Positions 1-10,365 of a stretch of 64,000 nucleotides of DNA are shown here, piece by piece. Each line of letters opens with the position of its first letter. Within the stretch, counting starts at the first letter, position 1. Position numbers and translations under genes: made by a program. A model generated the notes under the pieces. The model was given only the letters and a program-made list of their open reading frames with translations. It had not been told where the DNA came from and ran no database searches. This DNA is from Nannochloropsis oceanica (Eukaryota; Sar; Eustigmatophyceae; Eustigmatales; Monodopsidaceae), in NCBI GenBank assembly GCA_004519485.1, contig CP038110.1:186001-250000 (forward strand), written 5' to 3'.

Positions 1-188
1 TCGGAGAAGGGCGCATTCATAAAACATTGTGTTGCTTCATTTCTATGGACGAAACGTTCGATGTCGGGAGTGACACGGGCACGGCGGCGTCGCCTGATTA
101 TGAGGTCCCCAACGACTTCAAGGGCGTGCTTCGGAGCCTGAAGATTTTTTTGCCGACTCCAGCAGTAGACGTTATGCGAGAAGAGTAG
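1..188 (+). CDS. Arylsulfatase, C-terminal end (partial)
   Basis: The third forward frame is open from the window edge to a TAG at 186-188. Its residues include FDVGSDTGTAASPDYEVP, the beta-strand signature near the C-terminus of bacterial and algal sulfatases (alkaline-phosphatase superfamily), usually seen as FDVG.DTGTPV..DY..PF.F.G. The frame ends LPTPAVDVMREE. The catalytic Cys/formylglycine region lies outside the window, so activity cannot be judged. The enzyme would hydrolyse sulfate esters. The next gene is on the opposite strand and ends at 409, so the two are tail to tail. The family call rests on a short stretch. Confidence 0.7.
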   Translation, partial: GEGRIHKTLCCFISMDETFDVGSDTGTAASPDYEVPNDFKGVLRSLKIFLPTPAVDVMREE

Positions 189-408
189 AGGCGGGGTGTG
201 GTTGTGACTGGATAGTCCCCGGTGCCTTAATGGGAGTATCCCTGTAACCACACCCTAAATGTTCACAGAGAAATATATGTAATCAAAGAAAAAACCGTTC
301 CCATGTCAAACGGAGAAAAGCAAGAAAGTGAAATGCAGTTAAATCTTTTGCACGAGTAACTAGTGTGCTTTTATTCTACTCTTTGCATTCATAGCAACCA
401 GCTCATAT

Positions 409-1594
409 TTACTTGCCCCCCGGTCCCTCTGCTTTACTTCCCCCCCCAAAACCCTTGCTCGAACCCGCCGTCATCCCTTTTCTCCGCGCCAGCTTTCGTT
501 TTTCTGAATTACTCGGCTCGTATTCCGGACCCCGGTCAATCCTCTTCTTCTGCATCACGCCGACCACGTGTGGGTCGAAGAAGTAACCCTGCTCCTCCAC
601 ATCTAGCTCGATCTCAACACCCTCTGTCTCACCAATATTCTTTGCCCACACATTCACGATCGTCTTGATGTCCAGCCCCGGGTCTCCAAACGCGCCTGTG
701 GATCGATGTATGGCTCCAAAGTATTTCCGGACGAAGCTCAAGAGGGCATTGTCCCCACACACAGGTTCGACGAAAATCAAAATACCATCATCCCTGAGGA
801 GCTCCATAGCCTTAGTGAAGGTCACGAGGGGCTGCTTACTCTTATTCAGCATGTACGTTGAGACGATAGTGTCGACACTATCAGCGGGCAGCTTCAGTTG
901 TTCGAATGACTCGGGAAGTGCTGTTACATCATATGTTGCCTTCGCCGCTACTTTCAGCCGGGCGCATACCTGTGTGTGTTGAAAAAGGAGAAGGGAGTAG
1001 AGAAAAATAAATAGAAGGACTGCATGAAAGGGCAACTTGCGGATAATAAGTACCGTCTGGTATCGTTCTTTAGTTTACTGGCATCATTATCAATACAGCA
1101 GAGCTCCTCACCTCGGCAATCGTCTGAATATTCTTTGGGTCGCCCGTTGGCACGATGAGTCGCTCCATCTTCCCTGGACCTGGTTCGTAATAGAAGAGGT
1201 TCCGGAGGGAGTTGCCGTACCGTAGCTCGACTGTCGTCCCACTATTTGCAAAGAGCGTGCACAGCTTGGCAATATAAGACTGGACAGTGAAGTACGTGTA
1301 GAGCCTCACAGATAAGGCGACCAAACCGAAAATACCCACCCCAGACGGTCCTTGCAGCAGCTGAATCATCGCCTCGGCGACTTGCTGGGGGCCATTGGCA
1401 CCGCCACCGCTTTGCGCTACATCCGTGACTACATCTTTTACTATGGACGGATCCAGCACAAAGCGCCGTGATGGTCGGTGCCGCCGGTGGGATGGAACAA
1501 GGACGAGGAAGGCTTGCGGACAGGACGCGGCGAGAAGTAGAAGCAAAGCTATGAAAAGCCCTGCACCCGTCCAATGATACTTGGGTCCTGCCAT
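409..1594 (-). CDS. METTL7-like SAM methyltransferase, probably plastid-targeted
   Basis: Two exons, 1594-1112 and 969-409, join in phase 0 across a 142-bp GT-AG intron and give 347 residues. The N-terminus has a hydrophobic signal (LFIALLLLLAASC) followed by QAFLVLVP, a stramenopile-type plastid cleavage motif. The body matches the later motifs of class I methyltransferases of the METTL7/UbiE type: LRNLFYYEPGPG, an acidic turn, then DSVDTIVSTYML and ELLRDDGILIFVEP. The canonical GxGxG motif I is not clear. The substrate is unknown. The C-terminus is a basic, Gly/Ser-rich tail (about 35 residues). It is divided from the gene ending at 2311 by a 0.7-kb spacer. Confidence 0.72.
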
Positions 1595-2310
1595 TATGCC
1601 TGCTGTAAATTTGTGGTGTATGATTTGGGGACAGAAGAGTCAGTGGTGTTGGGCCGTCTAGATCGTGCGTACATGATGCAGCGGGCAACGGCGCAGCAAC
1701 GCCTGGGTATCCTGCTGGTCAACTTCAAGTCTTGACGCAGAGGATGGGCCACTGAATATTAGACACAACAATACACAACAATACGAAGAGCAGTGCTCCA
1801 ATCCTACGACAATGATTAAGGTTAATCAAAATGCGAGATTTCCTCCTTACATTTCTTTGTGCTTTCATTTGTCGTTTTGTCACTCCTCGCCTTCCCATTT
1901 TTTGCACAAACACACGTCGCCGTCCTTTCTTCCAACATCCCCCTACAGCCTTCCACACACAGACGGCTTACAGCCACCTAAGTAACAAGGAGAACCAGCA
2001 GCAACGATAGCACCAGTAGCAGCAGTGGCAGCAGCAGCAAGATCCCTGGTAGAGGCCAGCAGCGGCAGTGGTCGTGGGTGGCAATAGATGTGGCGCTCCT
2101 GCGTGCCTGCAACGAGGAGCGTGCCTCACACCCTACGTGCCCGAGTTGGGGTCTCCATCATCTATGTATCTCGTCTTGGTCGAATAAAGGAACTCCTCGG
2201 AATTCCTTGTCTACATTTCCAGTAACTTTCCAGGCCCACAAGTGGCATCATAAACTTCTCTTGGCACGCGATAATTTTAGGATTGTAGGAAACTGCATGA
2301 GAAAGAATTA
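1595..2310. other. Intergenic spacer with CAG-rich stretch
   Basis: This spacer is upstream of the methyltransferase (minus strand) and downstream of the next minus-strand gene. It holds a pyrimidine-rich stretch (about 1840-1960) and a CAG/GCA-rich patch near 1995-2040. Frames crossing it lack homology or codon continuity. I see no RNA gene. Confidence 0.4.
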
Positions 2311-3888
2311 CTACTGCATCTCCGCCATGTATTCCGCCGTAAATGTCCGGATTGAACTTAGCTTTCGATGCATCTCCCGCAACTCCTCGTTCTTGGTGCC
2401 AGCATCCAACAAGGCCGGCATCCGCTCGTCCAAATCGCTCAGCACCGTCTCTACCATCTCCAAAAACTGGGCAGGCTGCAATGTGCCTGCTAAAAATGAC
2501 CCCCTCAAGGCCGTGGCCACTTGCTTCTCGTCAGAAAATGCCAGAAGCCGAGAAACCTGGCTAACATCAGCGCCCATCATATCCTCCACTTCCGCCAGGA
2601 CCCGTGCCTGGATGGCCTGCAACAAATTGGCCAGCACCACCGATTCCTCAGTCATCGGCGGCGTAGAGACGCGGTCGTACTCGCCTCGGAGGTATGTGAC
2701 AAAGTCCTCACGAAACTGAGGCCGCAATCGCTTCAAGGTCGCGTCTAAAGCTTCCTTAGACTCTGTTTTTTGGATGTTGTGGGAGAAAAATATGGATGAA
2801 AGAGGCTCAAAAGAAGGCGAGACTTTGTAGAGAAAAGTGTCACACGGAGAGAAACGAAGAGCAGTGCATCTACAAGATATATATCCGTACCATTCTGTGC
2901 CGCCTCCAAAATCTCTTTCAAGACGCTCTGGTGTGATCGGAGCTCGCCCTGAGTGTGGGAAACAAAACCCTCTATAAAGTCCATTGTCAGCGTAAACAAA
3001 TTGACCAACGCCGCCCGCTGTTGCTCCACCGTGACCTGATATCCGTTCCCAAGGGCCACCACCGTTCTAGGCTCCATGGCATCCAATTCGTCCAGCATTT
3101 CTTGCATGAAAATCGAAGTGTTGGTGCCGAGGAAAAAAGGTACGTTGGACGAGATAAGGCCCATGACATTTTCCAGCGGTGCGGCTTGCATCGTGTGGAT
3201 GACCTCGCGGAACCGGGTTCGCTCCTTGTCGACTGTGAGAAAGAGGAGGAGAGAAGAAGGATGATACGAGTGACCGACGACGGGATCTTTTGGGAAGAAT
3301 GCAGGAATCCTGCACATACACAAGACAGATACGGCATATGAATTATCACCATGTTGATCATGCGCTTCTCAATCATCAATGGAAAGAACTGAACGCCAAA
3401 ACATGATGACAAAGAGCGCAGCTTTTATATTAGAACAGAATTTTTTGCTCTTTCCACATATGTGCCGAGGCGCTCACCACAAGCTTAACTACCCACTCTT
3501 ACGTACCCTGGCGTTTATCTGGCGAGAAGAGGAGCTGCATCGTCTCCTTCATGGGCGGGAGCTTCGCCCGCGTGCTATTTCCTCGACCGCTAGTACTGTC
3601 GCTTCTGCTTATACTTCGGCGCTTCACGAATTCACCCTCTCCGTAATCTGCAGACATGACCAGCTTTGTGGTAGTGGTCGCGGAAGGACAGGAGGATGAC
3701 GAACATGCCCGTCCAGGTCTATCTAGGGTCGGCACTAAGAAACCGGCCGTCATATCCAGGCATGATAGCAGGAGGACGGTACTTAAGACTGATAGTACCT
3801 GCATGAAGTGTGTTGAGAAGGACTGGCGGCGTGCAGCACTCGATGGTCTTGGACGCCACTGCCGCTGGCGCTGCTGTGGTATCGTCAT
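2311..3888 (-). CDS. Unknown plastid-targeted helical protein
   Basis: Three exons (3888-3507, 3232-2891, 2762-2311) join with consistent phases (1, 1) to give 391 residues. The start has a signal anchor (LSVLSTVLLLSCLDMTAGFLVP), and the AGF motif fits plastid import. The mature part is mostly charged helix and has no catalytic motif that I recognise. Exon 2 includes VMGLISSNVPFFLGTNTS and a helix rich in E and Q. Exon 3 includes MTEESVVLANLLQAIQAR. The layout of conserved hydrophobic helices loosely recalls plant plastid DUF760 proteins, but I could not align it well. Function unknown. It is divergent from the AIM24-like gene at 4293. Confidence 0.68.
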
Positions 3889-4292
3889 CCTCTGGCTAGC
3901 TAGGGGTCTTGACAGCGACCGGAGACGGGAACTAACAGTAGCTACTAAGACGCAAGCAGAAATGTTGTCTGAGCGTATGCTGTGTTGTTGTGGACGAGGA
4001 CATGATTTTTTTGATCGATTAATTGTTGGTCACTTGAGGAGGGCAGAAGTGCAACCTCCCCACAACGTCCAATGCGGCACGAAGCCGCAACGCGACGCAA
4101 ACCCTTTTCATCTGACTGATATATGCTGCCAGACGTTCCACAACTCACGACAAGTACCTGCATCACAATCTCTTGCCCGTCTCGCCAGGCGTCAGCACTC
4201 AGTGGAGAGGATTACACCAAAGTTTCATCCCGTCCTTTACTCCAATACTAGACAGACTAGCAGGAACACTTGGAAACCCGTGCGTCGTCAAC
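3889..4292. promoter_or_regulatory. Shared spacer of a divergent gene pair
   Basis: About 400 bp separate the minus-strand plastid protein (start 3888) from the plus-strand AIM24-like gene (ATG 4293). It must hold both promoters. No clear TATA box or repeated motif was seen. The plus frame of the AIM24 gene stays open upstream, to about 4173, but has no earlier ATG. Confidence 0.4.
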
Positions 4293-5603
4293 ATGCTGGT
4301 CCCCGCGATGCGCCACAGTGGTGGCCGCGGCATAATCTCTTTAACACGTAGTCGCCTCTCCGCTCAACGAATTCTTACGCAACTGGTGACCCCAAAACCA
4401 GCTTCCAGAGCGCCGGAGGCTTTCCTAGGGGGCGTCGTCATCGCACGTCGGAGCATCTTCAATGGCCTGAGCGGGGCAGACAAGGATAAGGCTCTGCTGG
4501 CAAAGAAGCAAGATGAGGAGTTAGCGTTGGCCAAACCAATCGATTTTGACGTGTCCTCTCGGATCGAAGGCGCCGAGACGCAGATAGTCATGGTCGACCT
4601 CGAACCCGGGCAGATTTTGAGAGCAGAAACGGGCTCGTTGTTGTACATGACAGACGGTGTAGAGTTGGAGACTTCTCTTGGCGGGGGGCTGTCGGCAGGA
4701 CTTAAACGATACATGACTGGTGAAAGCATGTTCATCTCCGACTTCAAATACCATGGGGAGGAGGGCACCGCGGGTACGGTGGCGCTAGGTACGGAATTCC
4801 CTAGTAAGGTGATCCGAGTCACACTGGCTGATTACGGCGGCGCGCTCATTTGTCAAAAGGGTGCATTTTTGTGTGGGACACATTTGACTGGGATGGAGAT
4901 GGAGTTCACAAAAAGCTTCAAGACTGGGTTCTTCGGTGGGGAAGGTTTTGTGTTGCAGCGGCTGACAGGGCAAGGCGACGCGTTTATCAAGGCCGGAGGC
5001 GCTCTGATTCGACGGGAGCTGGCCGAGGGAGAGACGTTGCGGGTTACCTCCGGAGCGCTTGTAGCATTCGCTCCTAGCGTGAGTTACGACGTCCAAATGA
5101 TGAAGGGCGTGAAGAATGTGATGTTTGGGGGTGAGGGTTTGTTTATGACTTCGCTTACGGGGCCGGGCACTGTTTTCTTGCAGAGCATGCCTTTTGACCG
5201 TGTGGTCGCTTCCATCGCTTCCAGGGTTCCGCGCGGAGGAGGACTGGGGATGGGCGTTCCGATTGGTATGGGGGCTGGGGGAGCAGGCGCTGGCGACGAA
5301 GGGGGAGAGGATGGTGAGGGAGGGGAGGAAGGGGATGATAGTGGGATGGGCTCCACATCGTCCTCGTCTTCTGCGGCAGCGGGAGAGGGATTTGGGGGGA
5401 CTAACACGGGGGGGAGTAGTAGTAGTAGTGGCAGTGAGGCACCAGGCGAGCAAGGTGGGGAAGAAGTGTGGGGAGAAGAGAAGGGGGAGGAGGCGGGCGA
5501 GATGCCGGAGGAAGTAGGGGAGGAAGCGCAGGAAGCGTTTGCGGATTCGGGCGTTCGTGAGGTCCTTAATGATATTTGGAGCACTGTCTGGGGGGACAGA
5601 TAA
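4293..5603 (+). CDS. AIM24/TIGR00266-family protein, likely mitochondrial
   Basis: A single exon of 436 residues from the first ATG in the frame. The N-terminal 50 residues are rich in R, S and A and lack acidic residues, as in a mitochondrial presequence. Residues from about 80 to 320 follow the AIM24 beta-sandwich pattern: ETGSLLYMTDGVELETS, GGLSAGLKRYMTGESMF, GFFGGEGFVLQRLTGQGD and MFGGEGLFMTSLTGPGTV. In yeast, Aim24 supports MICOS and respiratory-chain integrity; that role is transferred by family only. The last 100 residues are unusual, being Gly/Ser/Glu-rich and strongly acidic, and are absent from typical members. The gene ends tail to tail with the fusion gene at 5837. Confidence 0.85.
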   Translation: MLVPAMRHSGGRGIISLTRSRLSAQRILTQLVTPKPASRAPEAFLGGVVIARRSIFNGLSGADKDKALLAKKQDEELALAKPIDFDVSSRIEGAETQIVMVDLEPGQILRAETGSLLYMTDGVELETSLGGGLSAGLKRYMTGESMFISDFKYHGEEGTAGTVALGTEFPSKVIRVTLADYGGALICQKGAFLCGTHLTGMEMEFTKSFKTGFFGGEGFVLQRLTGQGDAFIKAGGALIRRELAEGETLRVTSGALVAFAPSVSYDVQMMKGVKNVMFGGEGLFMTSLTGPGTVFLQSMPFDRVVASIASRVPRGGGLGMGVPIGMGAGGAGAGDEGGEDGEGGEEGDDSGMGSTSSSSSAAAGEGFGGTNTGGSSSSSGSEAPGEQGGEEVWGEEKGEEAGEMPEEVGEEAQEAFADSGVREVLNDIWSTVWGDR

Positions 5604-5836
5604 GAGAAAGAAAACAAGTATGTGCAGGCGTGCATATGGGATGGAAGCCTACCAATTCAACAACCAGAAAGAAAAATATAATGTGTCAAACAAGCTTATT
5701 TGTGTACAGAAAAGACGTTTACATTCCACTTTGCATTTTTCAATCTCATAGGGCAGCTGATACATTAATTTGGAGAGTATCTCCTTCCGCTCGATCATGC
5801 TTCCCTTCGACCATGCTTCCCTTCCCACCGCATGAC

Positions 5837-8800
5837 CTACCAGATTGGCAACGGCTTCCCAAGGTTCAGCTCCTCCGCCACCAGACTCAGCACCTCGTAC
5901 CCAACATTTTTCTGCCCGGGTGTCGCCGCCTTGTTGGAAGTTACCACAAGCACCACCCCTGTGCTCGGGTCACACAATGCCAGCTGCCCACATGCACCGG
6001 CGTGGCCGTACGCACTTCCCCATCGGACGGTCCGCGTTGTGACATTGCTCGCCTCTCCAGCAGCACTGCCTTCACCCACCGTCTGTGACGTGCCTGCCAT
6101 GGGGGCCTCAAATCCAAATAACTGCACGCCACATCCTAATTTGATAGTGTTCTCCCTCCCCATCAATCGAGTAAGGCCTGGTGCATCGTCCATGGGGTTA
6201 GCCTTCATGTCCTGGAGACGGGTCAAGCTGAGGATGGAGAAGGGTGAGGTGCCAGGGGACAAACCAGCAGGCGTGGCAGCCAGAGAGGACGCAGACTTGT
6301 TGTAAGCCATGCCTCCACCACCATTCCCGCCTTGTTTTAAAGAAAATGTGATGGTGGTCTTCGAGGGAGAGGCAGCAGAACCTGATGTAACAGATGAGGT
6401 GGTAGTGGTGGCCAAGAATTGCTGCTGGATAAAATTTCCCGAGCTTCGCTCCAACCGGCATAAGGATTCTAGAATGTCGGCAAGGGCACGCGCAGTGAAG
6501 CGGCCGCTTAACGACGGCAACGCCCCGGAAGATCGACACCGTTTGCCATTCAGAATACGATGATCCAGCAAAAATTCACGTCCTGCCAACTTAGTCCTCG
6601 CAAGCTCCTTGAACGCTGCAGCCTCCTCCGCCCCTTCCTCCCCGTCTTCAAAGTCCATCATGCCCTCCACCATATCCATCAGCCCCCCACCCATATTGGC
6701 TCCTATGTCCCCATCCGAATCTCCCGACAATTCTGCCACCAGCTGCCGCAAATCGTACTCAACACGCGCTAAGCGTGGATCGTCCGACGAGGCCAGCTCG
6801 TTCGTGCCGGGCACAGGGCCCAGAATGATGCCGCTCAGGTCCTTATCATTGGCCGGCTGGAGACCCAAGGGCACCAGAAGCTTTTCATGCACCAGTTGTG
6901 CGAGTGATTTGCCCGAAGCCCTCTCCAGCACCGGTACCAGCAGCCAACCAAAGCTGTAGTAATGCATGGCCACTTGCGTGCGCATGCTGGGCTTCCCTTC
7001 TCCAGCTTTAACACCCAAAGGCCGCGCCTCCTTTATGGTCTCAATGCCTGTGTGAGGTTTCCACAACGCTTGTGGCGTAGCATTGCTAGGAAAAGCATAC
7101 TGCAACCCGGCGCTGTGAGTCAGGATCTGCCGCAACGTCACATTGTCTTTGCCCGTCCCCTTCAGCTCCGGGCAGACCTCCACCAGCAATGTGTCATAGC
7201 TTAACACATTATCATCAACCAGGGCATGAGCTAAAATGGCAAGCACGGCTTTGGTCAAACTAAAGCCACAAAACAGCGTCGCAGGTGTGACCCTTCCCGG
7301 ATCCAAGCGACTGCGCAGCCCCTCCGCAGCATTGACCAGCATCCGCCCATTCTTATATAGCACCACCTGTGCGCCCATCCCGTGACCTTCCGCCAGTAGG
7401 TCCTGCAGCAAAACCCGCACCTTTCGATCCAAAAAAGATAAAGCTGGTGGGGAGGACATGGAGTCGGAGGACAGGGAGGGCCGAGGCCGCTGGAGCAGGG
7501 CGCGTTTGCAGCTGGCGGCCATGATATGCATGTATTCGACGCGGACGCCGAGCTTGGCACCTAGCCCTTGAAGCATCTCTGTGACCCGGGCAAGGAAGAG
7601 GAGCTCGGGCACCATGGTCTTGAGAGGGTTCCGCTCGCTCTTGGGCTTGCGCTTGGATTTCTCGACGAAGTCTTCCATGAACTGCTTCGACTGCTCCCGC
7701 GCTTCAGCCCCTGGGGAGGTGTTCCGCATCATAAATCGGATATTTCCTACGTCCTCCACCACATTAATTAAGTCAATCGGCATCCCTACCTCTTCCATAC
7801 CATCCAACATGCCCCCCATGTCTAGCTCCCAAACTGACAGCACAATCTTCGCATTACCCACCCGCACATGCTCTGAGAGCTTCTTCGCCAGCCCCCAATC
7901 CAGCACAACAGGCCGACAGTGTCGATGCCCGTCCGCGTCTACATAAGCCTGCACGTGAATATTCCCGGCATGAGGGTCTCCCTGGAAAAAGCCTTCGATG
8001 TAGCAGCCATAGGCGAAAACCTCACACAGTATCTTCATGAACAATGCCTTGTCCTCCGCTGCAGTCTCCGGGTTGGGGAAAGCGCGTGGGTCCGTAACCT
8101 TGACGCCATCACAATATGTCATGACCAACACATCTGACGAGGCGTGCAAAACCCGAGGTACCACCGCATCCAAGCCCGACCTTTGCACTATTCCCTCGTA
8201 AGCCATCCGCAGATTTTCTCCCTCCATTTTAAAATTCAGCTCTTTCTGCACCTCCTTGCTCCACTCGTGCGCAACCATGCTGAAGTCATAGTCCGGCTCA
8301 ATCCAACCAATTACTGTCAAGATGACGACGATATTCCGCAGATCAATGCCCAGAAGCTGGGCCACGTCCGGATGCTGCACCTTCACCACCACCTCCGTCC
8401 CGTCCTTGAGAGTCGCCCGATGCACTTGAGCGATAGATGCAGAAGCCAACGCTTCGGACTCAAAGCTGAAGAAAGCCTCATCTAATTTAGAACCAAGAGC
8501 ACGTTCGATGGTGGGCCGGATGGCTGCCAGCGGAGAGGGAGGTACAGCGTCCTGCAAGGCGGAGAGCTCGTCGGAGAAGGCATCTGGGACGATGTCAGCC
8601 CGGGATGAGATATATTGCGCCATTTTGATGTAGCTGCCTTTCAATCGGAAGAAGGCAAGGCGGAGGTAAGCGCCATAAATATAATTCGCTTCTTCCCACA
8701 CGGCTTCCGATTCTGCGGCCAGACGCGTTCTCACCCGTACTTTTGTCAGCTCGATCGCCACCACCAACACTGCCGCCACGCTGAAGGCCGTAGTGCTTCG

Positions 8801-9985
8801 TCGGCACAGCGTGGACGTGACCAACAGAAGGGTGGCCAGCACGGTCAACAGCAAAACAAACCAGTAGGAGTCGATGCTGGTGGGATGCTGCTCGTACAAT
8901 TGCTTGAGGTAGGCCAATGGGGCTGCCAAAAACTGACCCGTCCACGACGAAAAGGATGAGGGCTCTAGCCACTCCACGACCACCCCCAACCCCGGCTGCA
9001 GAAGCTCCATAACCCTCACATCCCATCCGCGCATCTGCACAATCAAAGCAAGGTAGTGACCTACAAAAATACCCGAAAAAAGCATGGATGCCGTAGCACT
9101 GCGAATGACCCAGTCAGCACACTTGAGCAGTGTCCTTGCCTTCTTTACTCGCCTCGCCCGCTCCAACGACCCGAGCCGGCTCTCCAGTGTCAGCATGCGC
9201 TCCGTCATATCCTGGCCGTAGTCCGGCCCGAAGGCGCTACTAGTCGGTGAGAAAGGTGCCACTCTGTCCACGCCATTACCCACTCCACCGCTGCTTCCGT
9301 TCTCTTCGTATTCCCGCCGCGCCCGCTGAACGGCCAAGTGACACAGCATGCAAGCCCGCTTTTGCTTGTGGCTGAGACGGAAGCGGGTGCAATCGGCACA
9401 GCACAGTGCCCCGCAAAAGCGACAGTGGTGTCGCCGGGTGGTCAGGGAAAAGCCTGCCCCGCATTGACTGCACTGTGGCCCATCGGGCTCCCATTGGCTT
9501 TTCGGCACCGGCACCAGCATGGGCGTCTGGTTGTCCTCCCCGTCCCCATTCTCGTTACCCTCCGGAGCGGCCTCAAAGACATCTTTGAGCTTGCCCAGCT
9601 TGGCAAAGTTGCCGTGTACCCGGAGCTGCCGCCTGGTCATGGCTGCGGTAAACTCCCGCTTGCCCCTGAGCGCCTCAAGCAGCACTGCTTCCGATTCGCA
9701 CGTGAGTGTAAAGTCGGGCTTTGGCATAGAGCCTGCGCTGTCAGGGGCCACCTCCATCGCCACATGAGCTGCCTCGCGATGCAGGTCCAGCACCCAGGAA
9801 CGTGGCACGGGGCCGAGGATGTCGAAGCGGCCTCGCATGCTGCCATCGTAGGCAGGATTACGCTTGCGCAAAGAGGCCACATTGGTTTGAACCAGAGCGA
9901 AGAACTCATCTACCCCCATGGCCAGTAAGGCCTCCGGAAGCCTTTTAATGTCGGCCTGTGGATTGTGAAAGTGGGAGGGGTGCAT
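5837..9985 (-). CDS. SCP2-FYVE-UbiB/ABC1 kinase-beta-lactamase fusion protein
   Basis: One open frame of 1382 residues from ATG 9985. (1) Residues 20-140 are SCP2-like (sterol/lipid carrier). (2) Residues 164-216 are a FYVE-type zinc finger with WEPD, RRHHCRFCG and eight Cys/His ligands; it would bind PI3P or a similar lipid, and RVC is replaced by RAC. (3) Two hydrophobic segments follow, at about 292-318 and 374-415. (4) An ABC1/UbiB atypical kinase has KMAQ in place of KxGQ, the Ala-rich loop ALASASIAQVHRA, VVVKVQHPD (Lys 535), GDPHAGNIHV (Asp 670) and LDWGL (Asp 696). (5) A class C/PBP-type serine hydrolase has SLTK (Ser 909, Lys 912) and YSF (Tyr 1010). An ABC1 plus beta-lactamase pairing is known in plants (At5g24810); SCP2 and FYVE in the same chain is unusual. 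The region upstream may hold a further 5' exon. Confidence 0.88.
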   Translation of the reverse strand: MHPSHFHNPQADIKRLPEALLAMGVDEFFALVQTNVASLRKRNPAYDGSMRGRFDILGPVPRSWVLDLHREAAHVAMEVAPDSAGSMPKPDFTLTCESEAVLLEALRGKREFTAAMTRRQLRVHGNFAKLGKLKDVFEAAPEGNENGDGEDNQTPMLVPVPKSQWEPDGPQCSQCGAGFSLTTRRHHCRFCGALCCADCTRFRLSHKQKRACMLCHLAVQRARREYEENGSSGGVGNGVDRVAPFSPTSSAFGPDYGQDMTERMLTLESRLGSLERARRVKKARTLLKCADWVIRSATASMLFSGIFVGHYLALIVQMRGWDVRVMELLQPGLGVVVEWLEPSSFSSWTGQFLAAPLAYLKQLYEQHPTSIDSYWFVLLLTVLATLLLVTSTLCRRSTTAFSVAAVLVVAIELTKVRVRTRLAAESEAVWEEANYIYGAYLRLAFFRLKGSYIKMAQYISSRADIVPDAFSDELSALQDAVPPSPLAAIRPTIERALGSKLDEAFFSFESEALASASIAQVHRATLKDGTEVVVKVQHPDVAQLLGIDLRNIVVILTVIGWIEPDYDFSMVAHEWSKEVQKELNFKMEGENLRMAYEGIVQRSGLDAVVPRVLHASSDVLVMTYCDGVKVTDPRAFPNPETAAEDKALFMKILCEVFAYGCYIEGFFQGDPHAGNIHVQAYVDADGHRHCRPVVLDWGLAKKLSEHVRVGNAKIVLSVWELDMGGMLDGMEEVGMPIDLINVVEDVGNIRFMMRNTSPGAEAREQSKQFMEDFVEKSKRKPKSERNPLKTMVPELLFLARVTEMLQGLGAKLGVRVEYMHIMAASCKRALLQRPRPSLSSDSMSSPPALSFLDRKVRVLLQDLLAEGHGMGAQVVLYKNGRMLVNAAEGLRSRLDPGRVTPATLFCGFSLTKAVLAILAHALVDDNVLSYDTLLVEVCPELKGTGKDNVTLRQILTHSAGLQYAFPSNATPQALWKPHTGIETIKEARPLGVKAGEGKPSMRTQVAMHYYSFGWLLVPVLERASGKSLAQLVHEKLLVPLGLQPANDKDLSGIILGPVPGTNELASSDDPRLARVEYDLRQLVAELSGDSDGDIGANMGGGLMDMVEGMMDFEDGEEGAEEAAAFKELARTKLAGREFLLDHRILNGKRCRSSGALPSLSGRFTARALADILESLCRLERSSGNFIQQQFLATTTTSSVTSGSAASPSKTTITFSLKQGGNGGGGMAYNKSASSLAATPAGLSPGTSPFSILSLTRLQDMKANPMDDAPGLTRLMGRENTIKLGCGVQLFGFEAPMAGTSQTVGEGSAAGEASNVTTRTVRWGSAYGHAGACGQLALCDPSTGVVLVVTSNKAATPGQKNVGYEVLSLVAEELNLGKPLPIW

Positions 9986-10365
9986 CAAATCCGCGTCTGT
10001 GGATGTCGTAGAGTGGGAGAACGATCATGATAGGGGCGTGCGTGGTGGTGCTGATGATGGTTTATGACGATCGTCACCCGGCCTACACCAGGCAAGCCAT
10101 GCTCAGCGCGCCGCATGCACAGCTTTTCCATGAACGTCTGCGTCGATCTGATGGTTAGGATGCGAGGTATCAAAAGTCGAATGCGTAGTGCCGGCGTGCC
10201 CGCACTACGCCCAAAAAGCAAAAAGTACGCTGTTAGTAACCTACACATTTTTCTTGTTTTTTTTTGTTTTGTTGATTTTGAACCCTAACCCTTTGCTTCA
10301 GTTCTTCCCTTCATTTCTCATCCTCCAAAGCCTATTTGCCTTCTCGCACTCCCAAAAACACATTT
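9986..10365. other. Spacer, possible 5' exon of the fusion gene
   Basis: On the minus strand a frame open from about 10248 to 9985 could add an N-terminal exon to the fusion gene. A donor-like GTGACG lies near 10074, and an acceptor-like CCACAG lies just inside the fusion frame. The evidence is weak. A short CCCTAACCC, telomere-like, lies at about 10285. FIGNL1 ends at 10366 on the same strand. Confidence 0.25.

Noticed and set aside
3656-4351. 231-codon plus-strand frame
   Set aside because: It overlaps the first exon of the plastid protein and the promoter, has no domain and no codon pattern; the AIM24 frame at 4293 explains the coding signal.
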